The translations under genes were made by a program, and so were the position numbers. A stretch of DNA of 21,246 bases from UBA1425 sp045537495 (lineage in GTDB: Bacteria > Bacillota > Clostridia > Oscillospirales > Acutalibacteraceae): the NCBI GenBank assembly GCA_045537495.1, contig JAZSPN010000085.1, forward strand, positions 1-21,246. The letters run 5' to 3'. Position 1 is the stretch's first letter. Every line of letters starts with the position of its first letter. Below the pieces are notes generated by a model. The model saw only the letters and a list, made by a program, of their open reading frames with translations. It made no database searches and was not told where the DNA came from. Shown here in pieces: positions 7,290 through 15,421 of this stretch.

Positions 7290-8462
7290 TTCGTCCGTAT
7301 CCGACTCGATATATATGCACTCGCCGAAGGGCGGTTCCTGCTTGCTGTCAATGATTATCCAGAACACCGGAATCCCCATGGCAATCTCTTCGTCGGGAAA
7401 CGGTGCATAGCCGTCCGTCAGAATGAATACGGCACTCGGTCTGTCATCGTCTTCGAAATACTTCCCGAGTGCTCTGAATATCACATAAAAGCTCGTTCCT
7501 CCCCCGCCTATCGGAGTGATCTCTTCGAGTTCACGGACACTCGAGAATTCCTTCGGCTCGCTAACCTCCGTATCAAAAAACGAAAGATATCCGCAAAGTC
7601 TGTCAACCTGATTTATCGCCGACGCTATTTCGGACAGCGCCTCACCGAGAATCTCCTGCGACACCGATCCCGAGGTATCAACCAAAAACCACAGCTTTTC
7701 GACCTTTTCTCCGTACACATTCTCATTGAATGACGGCAATATGAATTCTCCCTGAAATCTTCTGTCGGGAGGTATAAATTCATAGTCGCTTCTGTCATGC
7801 TTTATAAAGTCGCTGAGCAACTGTCGCCACGGGATTTTCTGTCGGTCAAAGGCAATTTTCACCTGACGTCTTATATATTCGGGTATGCCCGATCCCTTAT
7901 CCGATGAAGATGCACTTCGAAGATTTCTGTCCCATTTATCCTCAAACATATCTTCGTTGTCAATTAAGCTCCACTCATCATGACTGTCAAGTGTTCCGTT
8001 TAACGTACCGAGGTAATCCTCCGCTTCTTTTCTGAGCATAAAATATACTTCCTCCGCCGTATACAGACTGCCTTCGGTGCCGTCGGGTACGGTGTGCATC
8101 AGCTTACAGCCGTCCACCGTGATTTCACTCTCTCCCATAGCCTCCAGCAGCACGGAATTGACAACGATGTCACAGGCTATATTGTAAAGAAGCTGAAGCT
8201 TCCCCTTCCCTCTCGTACAGTGTTTCAGAACACAGTGCATCAGCTCATGCAAAAGCACAAATTCCGTTTCCTTTTCGGAAAGACGTGTTGAAAACTCAAC
8301 GCCGAAAACGATTTTTTCCATGTCGGTATATGCCGTTTCACAGTCGGAAAAGCTTATCGGCAGGTGCATAAGAAGTCTTCCGAAGAACGGATTTTCACAA
8401 AGTACCTTCGCTCTGACTTTTGAGATTTTCAGTGCCGTCTGCCTTAACAGTGCCTTGTCCAT
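7287..8462 (-). CDS. Putative metallopeptidase-VWA fusion protein (DUF2201-like)
   Basis: 391 residues with two parts. The N-terminal half holds LHELMHCVLKH: His72-Glu73-x-x-His76 plus His81, a zincin-type HExxH site, as in the metallopeptidase-like domain found ahead of VWA-like domains. The C-terminal half is VWA: DTSGS (262-266), a GGGGTS with Thr323, and TDG (349-351) together form a complete MIDAS metal site. There are no signal peptide or membrane segments. A MoxR-type ATPase precedes it by 9 bases, the classic MoxR-VWA partnership (RavA-ViaA is the best known), in which the ATPase remodels a target presented by the VWA protein. AAGGTGA lies a few bases before the ATG. Last gene of the helicase operon. 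The protease activity is unproven. Confidence 0.86.
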   Translation of the reverse strand: MDKALLRQTALKISKVRAKVLCENPFFGRLLMHLPISFSDCETAYTDMEKIVFGVEFSTRLSEKETEFVLLHELMHCVLKHCTRGKGKLQLLYNIACDIVVNSVLLEAMGESEITVDGCKLMHTVPDGTEGSLYTAEEVYFMLRKEAEDYLGTLNGTLDSHDEWSLIDNEDMFEDKWDRNLRSASSSDKGSGIPEYIRRQVKIAFDRQKIPWRQLLSDFIKHDRSDYEFIPPDRRFQGEFILPSFNENVYGEKVEKLWFLVDTSGSVSQEILGEALSEIASAINQVDRLCGYLSFFDTEVSEPKEFSSVRELEEITPIGGGGTSFYVIFRALGKYFEDDDRPSAVFILTDGYAPFPDEEIAMGIPVFWIIIDSKQEPPFGECIYIESDTDE

Positions 8463-8471
8463 TCCATCACC

Positions 8472-9569
8472 TTATACTACCTTCCTCGTCACAATCCATT
8501 TCTGGAAATCGTAGCACTTCATCAGCTTCTCGCCGAGGGACTCTATTTCCAGCACGTCCTTAACATACGATGTCACGAAATCGCCCGGAAGCTTCACCAC
8601 GTATCTGAACACGTTGTCGAGTCTTTCTACGGAGATGCTGTCTGCTGTTTCTCTTATCGTCGAAACGAGTGCCGATATCAGTGCATACATGACGTCGTGC
8701 TTTTTCGGGTAATCGGTACATCTGCCCTCCATGATCTCTTTGACTGACGGCATTTCGAGTATTCCGTCACAGAACGCCTCGAATTCGAGTGCCGTGTCGT
8801 TTCCGATGCAGGCGGCTATCAGCGAATGTATTTCCGAGGGAGTCGCGTCCGAAGCACGAAGAAGGGTGCTCACAAATTCCCACGATCTCGGTGTCGGATA
8901 TGCAAGGTCGGAGGCCTCGGGCTCCTTGTAAAGTCTTGTGCCGTCGAATTTCAGATATGCCAGCACCTTGTCGGATATGCCCTTGTTCACCGCCCATTTG
9001 CGCCATGATTCGAAGTCGGGACGTACATCGAAGTGCATGAGTCGGTTACAGAGTGCTTTCGGCATTTTGTAGCTGACACTCTGATCCGTCGTTCTGTTTC
9101 CCGCCGCTATGACGATACAGTTATCAGGCAGAGTATGCTCACCTATCCTTCGGTCAAGACATATCTGATATGCCGCCGCCTGAACAGACTGAGGTGCCGC
9201 CGAAAGCTCGTCAAGGAAAAGAATGTTAAGCGTGTCCTCTCCCTTATCCATATCGAATATTTTCGGCATAAGCCACGCTGTAAACTTCCTCTCACTGTCT
9301 GCCACGGGTACTCCGCGAAGGTCTATCGGCGAAAACAGAAGAAGTCTTACGTCTGTCACCTTCACCTTGACATGACAGACAGCTTCGATCCTGTTCGCAA
9401 GCTCATATACTCCCTGAGATTTTCCGATTCCCGGAGGTCCCCACAGAAATGCCGACGGTACGGCTTTCATGCTCATCCCCTTCGATAAAACACCGCAATA
9501 GAGTGTTTTCAGCGATTTTATAAGCGATTCAACCGTTGCCGACGGGATATTCAAACATTCATTTTTCAC
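8472..9569 (-). CDS. MoxR-type AAA+ ATPase
   Basis: 365 residues. Walker A GPPGIGKS (44-51), Walker B ILFLDE (Asp120, Glu121), sensor-1 Asn158 in AAGN, and an NRL arginine (Arg176) place it in the AAA_5/MoxR group. VTDVRLLLFSPIDLRGVPVA is the typical substrate-loop region after helix 2. These ATPases form hexamers and work with VWA proteins as chaperones that mature or remodel other complexes. It starts at GTG 9569, which overlaps the helicase stop (GTGA) with an AAGGAGG site upstream, so helicase and ATPase are translated in step. The C-terminal 120 residues are the helical lid. The client could be the helicase or the VWA protein's target; neither is shown by sequence. Confidence 0.9.
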   Translation of the reverse strand: MKNECLNIPSATVESLIKSLKTLYCGVLSKGMSMKAVPSAFLWGPPGIGKSQGVYELANRIEAVCHVKVKVTDVRLLLFSPIDLRGVPVADSERKFTAWLMPKIFDMDKGEDTLNILFLDELSAAPQSVQAAAYQICLDRRIGEHTLPDNCIVIAAGNRTTDQSVSYKMPKALCNRLMHFDVRPDFESWRKWAVNKGISDKVLAYLKFDGTRLYKEPEASDLAYPTPRSWEFVSTLLRASDATPSEIHSLIAACIGNDTALEFEAFCDGILEMPSVKEIMEGRCTDYPKKHDVMYALISALVSTIRETADSISVERLDNVFRYVVKLPGDFVTSYVKDVLEIESLGEKLMKCYDFQKWIVTRKVV

Positions 9570-12500
9570 GATGCCTTCTCCTCCTTAATGCCGTTTTCAA
9601 GCATTATGTCAATATCATGCAGTTTCTTTTTGAGATTCTCAATCTGCGCAATGTGCGGATTCTCTCTGTCGAGGTCCTCTGCGGCATCTTTGAGCCTTCT
9701 TCTGTAAATCTCCGCCTGCTCAAAAAGCTTTTCAGCTCTGTCGGAAAGACGGTCAAGCAGATAATCAATCGTCTTACAGCATCCGAGAGGAGTCTTATCC
9801 TCGTTCATCTGACAGACGTATTCACCGCCTAAGGGGCTTCTTATCAGAACATACTGATTGTCCGCCGTCATTATCGACGGTAACACCACCGTAAAGCCTC
9901 TGTACGTGTCGAATACTCTTTCCTCTTCCGCCAGAACATTATCGCTTACAGCCAGAAGAAGCTCTTCGCCGAACGATAATCTTTCCTCGATGCTGACCGT
10001 CCTCTTTTCGCTCCTGAACCATGCACTGTCATGCTGTGCAAGTCTTGCCTTCCCCGTCGTATCCGCTATCTTTTCGGGCATGGTTTCGATTACCGTCCGA
10101 AGCTCCTGCATCTGCTTCTGTCTGAGTCTGCTTGCAATTCTCTCCCTCTGGAGAAGGTTGGAAACTTCCACTCTCTTTTTGATGAGCGGATTTCCTATCG
10201 CCAACGCCTTGACTTCCGCATACGACAGTACCGTATCGGCGATATCCTCGGTTTCTCTCACCGACGATGTTCCGCTGAGGAATGAGCTGATAAACTTCTG
10301 CTTGTTTTCGAGAAGCTGCCATGAGTACGCGTCGAAGCTTCCCTCCGTAATGTAGCGGTACATGAAAATTCTCTCCGACGTGTTACCCTTACGAAGGATT
10401 CTGCCCTCTCGCTGTACCATGTCGGCAGGCTTCCACGGCACGGAAAGATGATGCAGTGCCACTAATCTTTCCTGGACATTGACTCCGACTCCGAGCTTCA
10501 GCGTCGATCCGATTACCACGCGAAGCTCTCCCGAGTTCATTTTCTCAAACAACTTCGCTCTCGCACTCTCCGACGTTGCATCGTGCACAAAAGCTATCTC
10601 ATGAGAAGGTATTCCGAGTTTCTCGAGATTCTCTTTGAGACAGTCGTAAACGTTGAACGCCTCCTTCGGAGTTCCCACATCGCTGAACACAACCTGTGTC
10701 ATACCGTCGTACTGTCTGTATATTCTCAAAATCTCAAGCGCACACGCTCTTATCTTCGTCATTTCGCCGTCGGGAACAACTGCATCGGGATGTATGAGTC
10801 TTATATCAACGGCAAGAAGCCTTCCCGTCGTCGTAACCATGAGAAGGTTGTCCTCGTGTCTTTTGACCTTCTTCATGCGGATATCATCCGTCCTCTTCGA
10901 CAGTTCCTCAATACATTCCGCCTGAGCCTCGCTTCGCTTTATGCAGATATCCTCGTGTCCCGAAAACTCAGGAAGATCCTCGTCATCCTCGTCCATCTTG
11001 TGAAAATCACAGACCTGCGCAAACATTCCCATAAGCTCCGAAAGATTATGGAACGATGAAAATCTCGTCACCGTACGGAGATTCTTACTGTTCGCATCGA
11101 CGTCACACTCGACGCCGGTTTCTCTCTGTCCGAACGTATTTACCCACGTATCAAAGGTTTCGATACCGTGCATTTTCAAGGTGTTCGGCTGTAAGTACGT
11201 CTGGAATGTGAAGAGGTCCGCAAGACTGTTCGTAAGCGGTGTTCCCGTCGCGAATATCAGTCTGTCAACAAAATGCGCCTTTTCGATCATCTCGGTACAC
11301 TTCTTGCTCGAATTCCTTCTGATTCCGACGATGTTGTCGGATTTCGTAATGATCGGTATATTCTTGTAGTTGTGTGCCTCATCCACCACAAGAGTGTTAA
11401 CAAAAAGCTCGTCAAACGTCAGATATTCACATTCGGGTGTATCAACAATATATTTCGCAAGCTTTTCTTCAAGCGCCGAAATTTTGTGACGGTATTCCCT
11501 TCTCTCCCTCTTGTCGTTACAGGCATTATGAGCTCTTTTCAGTCGCTTGATCTCTGCAGATCTTTTTCCGATATAATAGCTCTTGCTCATAACGATCATG
11601 TCGAAGCTGCTGTACGCCATGTAAATCGCCGTATAATCTCCGTCACGTATCTCGCAAAGTGCCGAATTTCTCTTCTGCGGAGTGAAATCCTTCGGATAAA
11701 TCACAAGAATTTTGTCGTTCGGATACAGCAGTCGGTGAGCATTTTCGGTCGCTTTAAGAACATTGTTCGGCACAACGACAAGATTCTTCGCGCTGAGTCC
11801 CATCCTTTTGAGCTCATGCACCGATACCACCATCTCGTACGTCTTACCCGTACCTACATCGTGTGCCAGAAGTACGTTCTTTCCCGAAAGCAACACTCTC
11901 GCCACGGCATTCTTCTGATGGTCGAAAAGCTTCACCTCGGGATTAAGTCCGGGAAGCCTCAGAAAGCTTCCGTCATACGCCGAAAACGTGTAGCCGACAA
12001 GTGCCTCGTTGTAGTAGCTTTCGAACCTCTCCGTTCTCAGTGCATCGGCATACACAAAATCCTTGAAGGCATCACAGATCTCCTTCTGCTTGTCCTGCGC
12101 CTCGACGGTCATGTCCTTGTTGAGAACAGGCTCATAGTCGTAGTTCCCCGTGCGGGAATTATATGTCGGTATGTAGTCGTAAACCTTGACAGTCTTTGCA
12201 TTGAGCGTCTGCACAATGATATCAAGTGCCGTAAGATACTGCTTCATGTAGCCCGAAGGAGTGCCGTCGCCGACCGTTCCTCTGACTCCGTAAGTGATGG
12301 TGTTGAATACCGATTTCTTCGACTCCTCGTCACACCTTAAATCCCAGCGTCCGAGATCTCTCGAAAAGCTGAGTTCAGGTCTTTGTGAAAAATGAAGGAA
12401 TTCGGTTATGAAATCGACATACTCTTCGGCAGGCACCCATACCGCACCGAGGCTTATGTGGATATCGTCAATCGTAAGCGTCGGAGGTAAAATCTTCTTT

Positions 12501-12862
12501 AACGCTTCAATGTTGCTGTCGAATCTGTGAGGAAAAAGTTCATTCGCCTTTTTGGCCTTTTCAAGCTTTCTTCTGACGTTGCCGTTAAGGTAGCTTTCCG
12601 ATATCTCCCAGCCGACACTTATGTCGTAATGCCCCGTCGCTCTCTGCTTTTCGGGATCCTGAAAGATTACACCTTGAAGCTCATTTGCAAGTGACTCGGC
12701 ACTCATTCCCGTCGCCCTCAGAAGAAAATCAAAATCAACCGTTCCGTATCTGTTAAGACACTCAACCAGAGCTTCATCCGGTGCAGCAAATGCCGTTTCG
12801 GCTTCATCGCAAAATTCGTCGTCCATAATCAATCCGTAAACATCCATAACATCAGGTTTCAA
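9566..12862 (-). CDS. SNF2/DEAH superfamily 2 helicase, DarB-like helicase half
   Basis: 1098 residues. The N-terminal 300 residues (LNRYGTVDFDFLLRATG, LQGVIFQDPE, SESYLNGNVRRKLE) resemble the segment between methyltransferase and helicase in large phage and ICE DarB-like proteins. Helicase motifs follow: I, HDVGTGKT (334-341); II, DEAH (494-497); III, ATGTP (538-542); V, GSTLKLGVGVNVQ; VI, QREGRILRKGN (817-827). A coiled-coil tail ends the protein. It should be an ATP-driven DNA translocase. The methyltransferase domain usually fused in front is absent, and no methyltransferase gene is nearby. The start is TTG with AGGA 10 bases upstream. First gene of a coupled operon with MoxR and VWA proteins. 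The family is common on mobile elements, which hints at transfer. Confidence 0.88.
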   Translation of the reverse strand: MKPDVMDVYGLIMDDEFCDEAETAFAAPDEALVECLNRYGTVDFDFLLRATGMSAESLANELQGVIFQDPEKQRATGHYDISVGWEISESYLNGNVRRKLEKAKKANELFPHRFDSNIEALKKILPPTLTIDDIHISLGAVWVPAEEYVDFITEFLHFSQRPELSFSRDLGRWDLRCDEESKKSVFNTITYGVRGTVGDGTPSGYMKQYLTALDIIVQTLNAKTVKVYDYIPTYNSRTGNYDYEPVLNKDMTVEAQDKQKEICDAFKDFVYADALRTERFESYYNEALVGYTFSAYDGSFLRLPGLNPEVKLFDHQKNAVARVLLSGKNVLLAHDVGTGKTYEMVVSVHELKRMGLSAKNLVVVPNNVLKATENAHRLLYPNDKILVIYPKDFTPQKRNSALCEIRDGDYTAIYMAYSSFDMIVMSKSYYIGKRSAEIKRLKRAHNACNDKRERREYRHKISALEEKLAKYIVDTPECEYLTFDELFVNTLVVDEAHNYKNIPIITKSDNIVGIRRNSSKKCTEMIEKAHFVDRLIFATGTPLTNSLADLFTFQTYLQPNTLKMHGIETFDTWVNTFGQRETGVECDVDANSKNLRTVTRFSSFHNLSELMGMFAQVCDFHKMDEDDEDLPEFSGHEDICIKRSEAQAECIEELSKRTDDIRMKKVKRHEDNLLMVTTTGRLLAVDIRLIHPDAVVPDGEMTKIRACALEILRIYRQYDGMTQVVFSDVGTPKEAFNVYDCLKENLEKLGIPSHEIAFVHDATSESARAKLFEKMNSGELRVVIGSTLKLGVGVNVQERLVALHHLSVPWKPADMVQREGRILRKGNTSERIFMYRYITEGSFDAYSWQLLENKQKFISSFLSGTSSVRETEDIADTVLSYAEVKALAIGNPLIKKRVEVSNLLQRERIASRLRQKQMQELRTVIETMPEKIADTTGKARLAQHDSAWFRSEKRTVSIEERLSFGEELLLAVSDNVLAEEERVFDTYRGFTVVLPSIMTADNQYVLIRSPLGGEYVCQMNEDKTPLGCCKTIDYLLDRLSDRAEKLFEQAEIYRRRLKDAAEDLDRENPHIAQIENLKKKLHDIDIMLENGIKEEKAS

Positions 12863-12928
12863 CTTTGAATCATCCTTTCTGAATTAAAATGAAAATAATT
12901 GCCTTTTTTATATTAACTCCCGAATATC

Positions 12929-12940
12929 GCGAAATTTCGC
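12929..12940. promoter_or_regulatory. Perfect 12-bp palindrome upstream of the helicase operon
   Basis: GCGAAATTTCGC, 67 bases before the helicase start codon in an otherwise AT-rich gap (12863-12961). It may be an operator. No clear -35/-10 pair with standard spacing can be assigned; TTAATATAAA just downstream on the minus strand is the best -10-like element. Confidence 0.3.
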
Positions 12941-12961
12941 AAAAAACGTGCTTTTAAAGAC

Positions 12962-13004
12962 GAAAAACCCACCCCCTTTCAGCACAACCGCTTTTAGGGG
13001 GTGG
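12962..13004 (-). terminator. Intrinsic terminator of the ACT-MBL gene
   Basis: On the minus strand, CCACCCCCT (13004-12996) pairs with AGGGGGTGG (12977-12969) and is followed by GTTTTTCG. The stem is 9 bp with an 18-base loop. It lies 55 bases after the stop of the MBL-fold gene and before the helicase operon. Confidence 0.8.
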
Positions 13005-13059
13005 ATAACTAATATTACTCCAAAATTATTTTTTTGTCAAGTGTTTCACACAAGAAATT

Positions 13060-14481
13060 TTAAACTTTTTTCATCGGTCCGTGTGATCCGTAAATTCTGA
13101 AGCCTTCAGAAAGCTTTGAAAGCAGCGTTTTTCTCTCTTCGGCACAAAGAACGGGATCGGTGTCCACCGATGTCATGAGAATCGGCGCATATCGGTTATA
13201 TTCAGCCTGCTCCGCCGTCAGAAAGTGAATGTTTATATACACATCTCCCGTGAAAGCTATCATATGCTGTCTGTCGATGAGAATCGTTTCACCTCTGAGA
13301 TGTCCGCCTTTACCTTCGTAAACCTCGAAACTGAGCTCTCCGACACTCAGTGTTCCCGTTTGCTCAACGGGATTTGCAAACTCCTTCGGGCTCCGCCACA
13401 TAACGTTCAGCTTCTGTTTGTCCACGGGCTCATACCTCGTCAGTATCTTGCACATTCGGATGTACGGCTTGTGAAGCATGTTCTCTTCACGGTATCCGTT
13501 TCCGCCGTCACACTCATTTTGAAGGCTCGTTGCCGTTCTTTCACTGACAAGCACCTCGTCAAACATCGGAAGCAATCCGCAATGGTCCACGTCGGCATGA
13601 GTGACGAATATGCGTTTCTTTGAGCTTTCAAAGCCTTCAATCAGTGTGCCGATGAGTTTTTTCATCTCTTCTGCATAAACGGCATATCCGCTGTCAATAA
13701 AAAGCACTTCTCCCGCACTTTTTATTATCGCCGTGTTGCTTCCGCACGGAGGCTCTATAAGTATTATCTCCGTTTGGTCGCTGATTCTGTCATGAGTAAT
13801 CCTCGGTCGGAACGCATCCCCCTTGTATCTCAGTAACAGTTCTGCAAATTTGCTTATGCTGTCAAACGTCTTGTACGGCGACAAGCCCCTCTCGTCAAGC
13901 GTCTGCATCGCAAGATTCGCATTAATGAGAAGCTCGTCGCGAAGCTCCGCATTAAGCTCATCCGCACCCGAAAGACCGCTTATAAACGAATTGTAGAATA
14001 TACTGTTGTCGAACACCCTTTCGGAATGATCGTAATCTATCACCCTGATTTCGCAAAGCTTCTCCGCTTCTTTTATGAATTCCGATATTCTTTTTGCATC
14101 CTCAACAAACAGCCCCATCTTGAAGTACTGGTAATCCGTACCGTTTTCCTGAGAACTTATGTATGATATGTTGAAATTGAATCCGTTGATGAGCTTCAAC
14201 ACCTCGGTAACGCTTCCCGGCTCATCCTTCAATCTGAATTCAAGCAACACAACGTTCTTGTCCGCCTTTTCTTGCCCGATGTAGCCGATTTCCGCAAGCT
14301 TTTTATCCGCTTCGAGAAGCTGACTCGCACTGCCCGCCGCATCAATGAACAGCATGTGCGAATCTATCGCCTTGTTGTAGCTGACTCTCGTTATGTTTAT
14401 ACCGAGTGCCGAGAAACATTCACTCGCTTTCAGAAACGCTCCGATATGATTCGGCATCGTCGTGATGTATGTCTTTTTCAC
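13060..14481 (-). CDS. Tandem ACT domain - metallo-beta-lactamase fold protein
   Basis: 473 residues. Residues 1-70 and 75-150 are two ACT-like repeats: the first begins MKKTYITTMPNHIGAF, the second has LLEFRLKDEPGSVTEVLK, typical of amino-acid-sensing ACT domains. After a helical linker comes an MBL fold: VLFIDSG, then THADVDHCG (His295, Asp297, Asp299, His300) as the first metal motif, GGHLRGET, FTGDVYIN and a final YGSHGP that can supply the remaining ligands. A hydrolase gated by a small ligand, perhaps an amino acid, is the natural reading; the substrate is unknown. I start at GTG 14481, eight bases after AGAGG; GTG 14490 abuts that site. It has its own promoter and terminator and may be monocistronic. 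Confidence 0.85.
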   Translation of the reverse strand: MKKTYITTMPNHIGAFLKASECFSALGINITRVSYNKAIDSHMLFIDAAGSASQLLEADKKLAEIGYIGQEKADKNVVLLEFRLKDEPGSVTEVLKLINGFNFNISYISSQENGTDYQYFKMGLFVEDAKRISEFIKEAEKLCEIRVIDYDHSERVFDNSIFYNSFISGLSGADELNAELRDELLINANLAMQTLDERGLSPYKTFDSISKFAELLLRYKGDAFRPRITHDRISDQTEIILIEPPCGSNTAIIKSAGEVLFIDSGYAVYAEEMKKLIGTLIEGFESSKKRIFVTHADVDHCGLLPMFDEVLVSERTATSLQNECDGGNGYREENMLHKPYIRMCKILTRYEPVDKQKLNVMWRSPKEFANPVEQTGTLSVGELSFEVYEGKGGHLRGETILIDRQHMIAFTGDVYINIHFLTAEQAEYNRYAPILMTSVDTDPVLCAEERKTLLSKLSEGFRIYGSHGPMKKV

Positions 14482-14503
14482 ACGTGTCACCTCTTGGATT
14501 CCA

Positions 14504-14532
14504 AGTGTAGCACATAATGTTTAATTGTTCAA
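14504..14532 (-). promoter_or_regulatory. Promoter of the ACT-MBL gene
   Basis: Minus strand TTGAAC (14527-14532), 17-base spacer, TACACT (14504-14509) with TGC just before it (extended -10). A small dyad, CTTGG-AAT-CCAAG on the minus strand, lies at 14493-14505 between the -10 and the ribosome site and might act as an operator or a leader hairpin. Confidence 0.6.
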
Positions 14533-14789
14533 CAGTTTTGTCCGAATATCCGACCGATAAACGTTCTCACAAGCCTCGCCGCACAGATAACCCCCACCGC
14601 CACGGTGAATGCGTTTGCGGAAATGTTTCCCGGAAGCAACAGACAAAGATATATGAGCGACGCAACGTCAATGACAAATACACCGTCGTTCGCTTTCGGA
14701 AAACGGGATTCTTCATCACCGCAGTCACGTACCGTTTCGAAAAAAATCACATCATCCGCTCTGTACCTTCCGCCATTCTTCCTGTCCAT
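14529..14789 (-). CDS. Small putative membrane protein
   Basis: 86 residues. The first 35 are polar and charged; residues 38-80 hold two hydrophobic stretches (VFVIDVASLIYLCLLLPG and a segment ending in VGVICAARLV), enough for one or two membrane passes, followed by a basic end. AAAGGGG lies about 7 bases before the ATG, and the gene points the same way as its neighbours, which is why I prefer it to the overlapping plus-strand frames at 14517-14946. It lies between the terminator of the YbjN unit and the MBL gene, and its stop overlaps that gene's -35 box. No family recognised and no clear promoter seen, though TATACT occurs about 40 bases upstream. Confidence 0.5.
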   Translation of the reverse strand: MDRKNGGRYRADDVIFFETVRDCGDEESRFPKANDGVFVIDVASLIYLCLLLPGNISANAFTVAVGVICAARLVRTFIGRIFGQNC

Positions 14790-14864
14790 ACCGTTACCCC
14801 TTTCGATATTCCTGATATTCCTTACAGTTAAAGTATATATCTATCGATGTCCGTTAAACGGTAC

Positions 14865-14895
14865 AACAAAAGCTGCACCCGACAAAGGTGCAGCT
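14865..14895 (-). terminator. Intrinsic terminator of the sigma-like/YbjN operon
   Basis: AGCTGCACC (14895-14887) pairs perfectly with GGTGCAGCT (14879-14871) around a 7-base loop, followed on the minus strand by TTTGTTG. It lies 24 bases after the stop of the YbjN-domain gene. Confidence 0.82.
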
Positions 14896-14918
14896 CTCTT
14901 AATATTTGAAAAACGGAA

Positions 14919-15392
14919 TTATCTTTCGGATTCTATAAAATCCTGAACGCTCAACATTCCTTTTGCGATCATAAAGAACTTATCGTTGTAATTATCAATC
15001 GTTTTGGTTGAAACCAAAACCATATACACAAACAGCTCTTTACCCAGATCACTTCCCAGGAAGCTTGTTGTAAGTCGGAACATGATTGTTCCGTCAGACA
15101 AATCGAAATCAAAGGAACCGTCTGCCAAGCCGTAATTTGCGGCACAGATCGCAAGCGCCAAGTCTACTCTCTTTGATTCTTCAACCGTAAAGGGCATAAA
15201 CGAAAAAAGAGATACAATTTCTTTTTCGGGGTTTACACGGACATGTAATTTTATCGGGAAATCATCACCCTGTACCCCCGTTACGATTGATAATTTTTCA
15301 TCGCGTCTTTCGTACTTGAAATCCAAATCATCCAACATTTCGCAAAGAGTGTTGTAGGTTTTCACGGCTTTTTCCATATTGACTTCCGACAT
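14919..15392 (-). CDS. YbjN domain-containing protein
   Basis: 157 residues, cytosolic. The central part (VSLFSFMPFTVEESKRVDLA, AICAANYGLADGSFDFDLSD, FRLTTSFLG) and the helix ending MIAKGM are the pattern of YbjN-domain proteins, whose fold resembles type III secretion chaperones. Members are thought to act as small chaperones or binding partners; no enzyme motif is visible. AAAGGAGAGG lies just upstream of the ATG. It follows the zinc-finger gene by 29 bases and is the last gene before a terminator, so it is co-expressed with the sigma-like factor. A role in holding or delivering one of those proteins is possible but inferred. Confidence 0.8.
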   Translation of the reverse strand: MSEVNMEKAVKTYNTLCEMLDDLDFKYERRDEKLSIVTGVQGDDFPIKLHVRVNPEKEIVSLFSFMPFTVEESKRVDLALAICAANYGLADGSFDFDLSDGTIMFRLTTSFLGSDLGKELFVYMVLVSTKTIDNYNDKFFMIAKGMLSVQDFIESER

Positions 15393-15421
15393 TTTAAACC
15401 TCTCCTTTAATATTGATATTT

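Noticed and set aside
11273..12340. A 355-codon plus-strand frame inside the helicase gene.
   Set aside because: It lies fully opposite helicase motifs that are intact on the minus strand, has an unlikely composition (very rich in His, Arg, Val, Ile) and no ribosome site of note.
14517..14946. Two plus-strand frames of 104 and 113 codons overlapping the small membrane gene.
   Set aside because: They run against all neighbouring genes, cross a strong minus-strand terminator hairpin and show no family features. The minus-strand 86-codon frame has a better start site.
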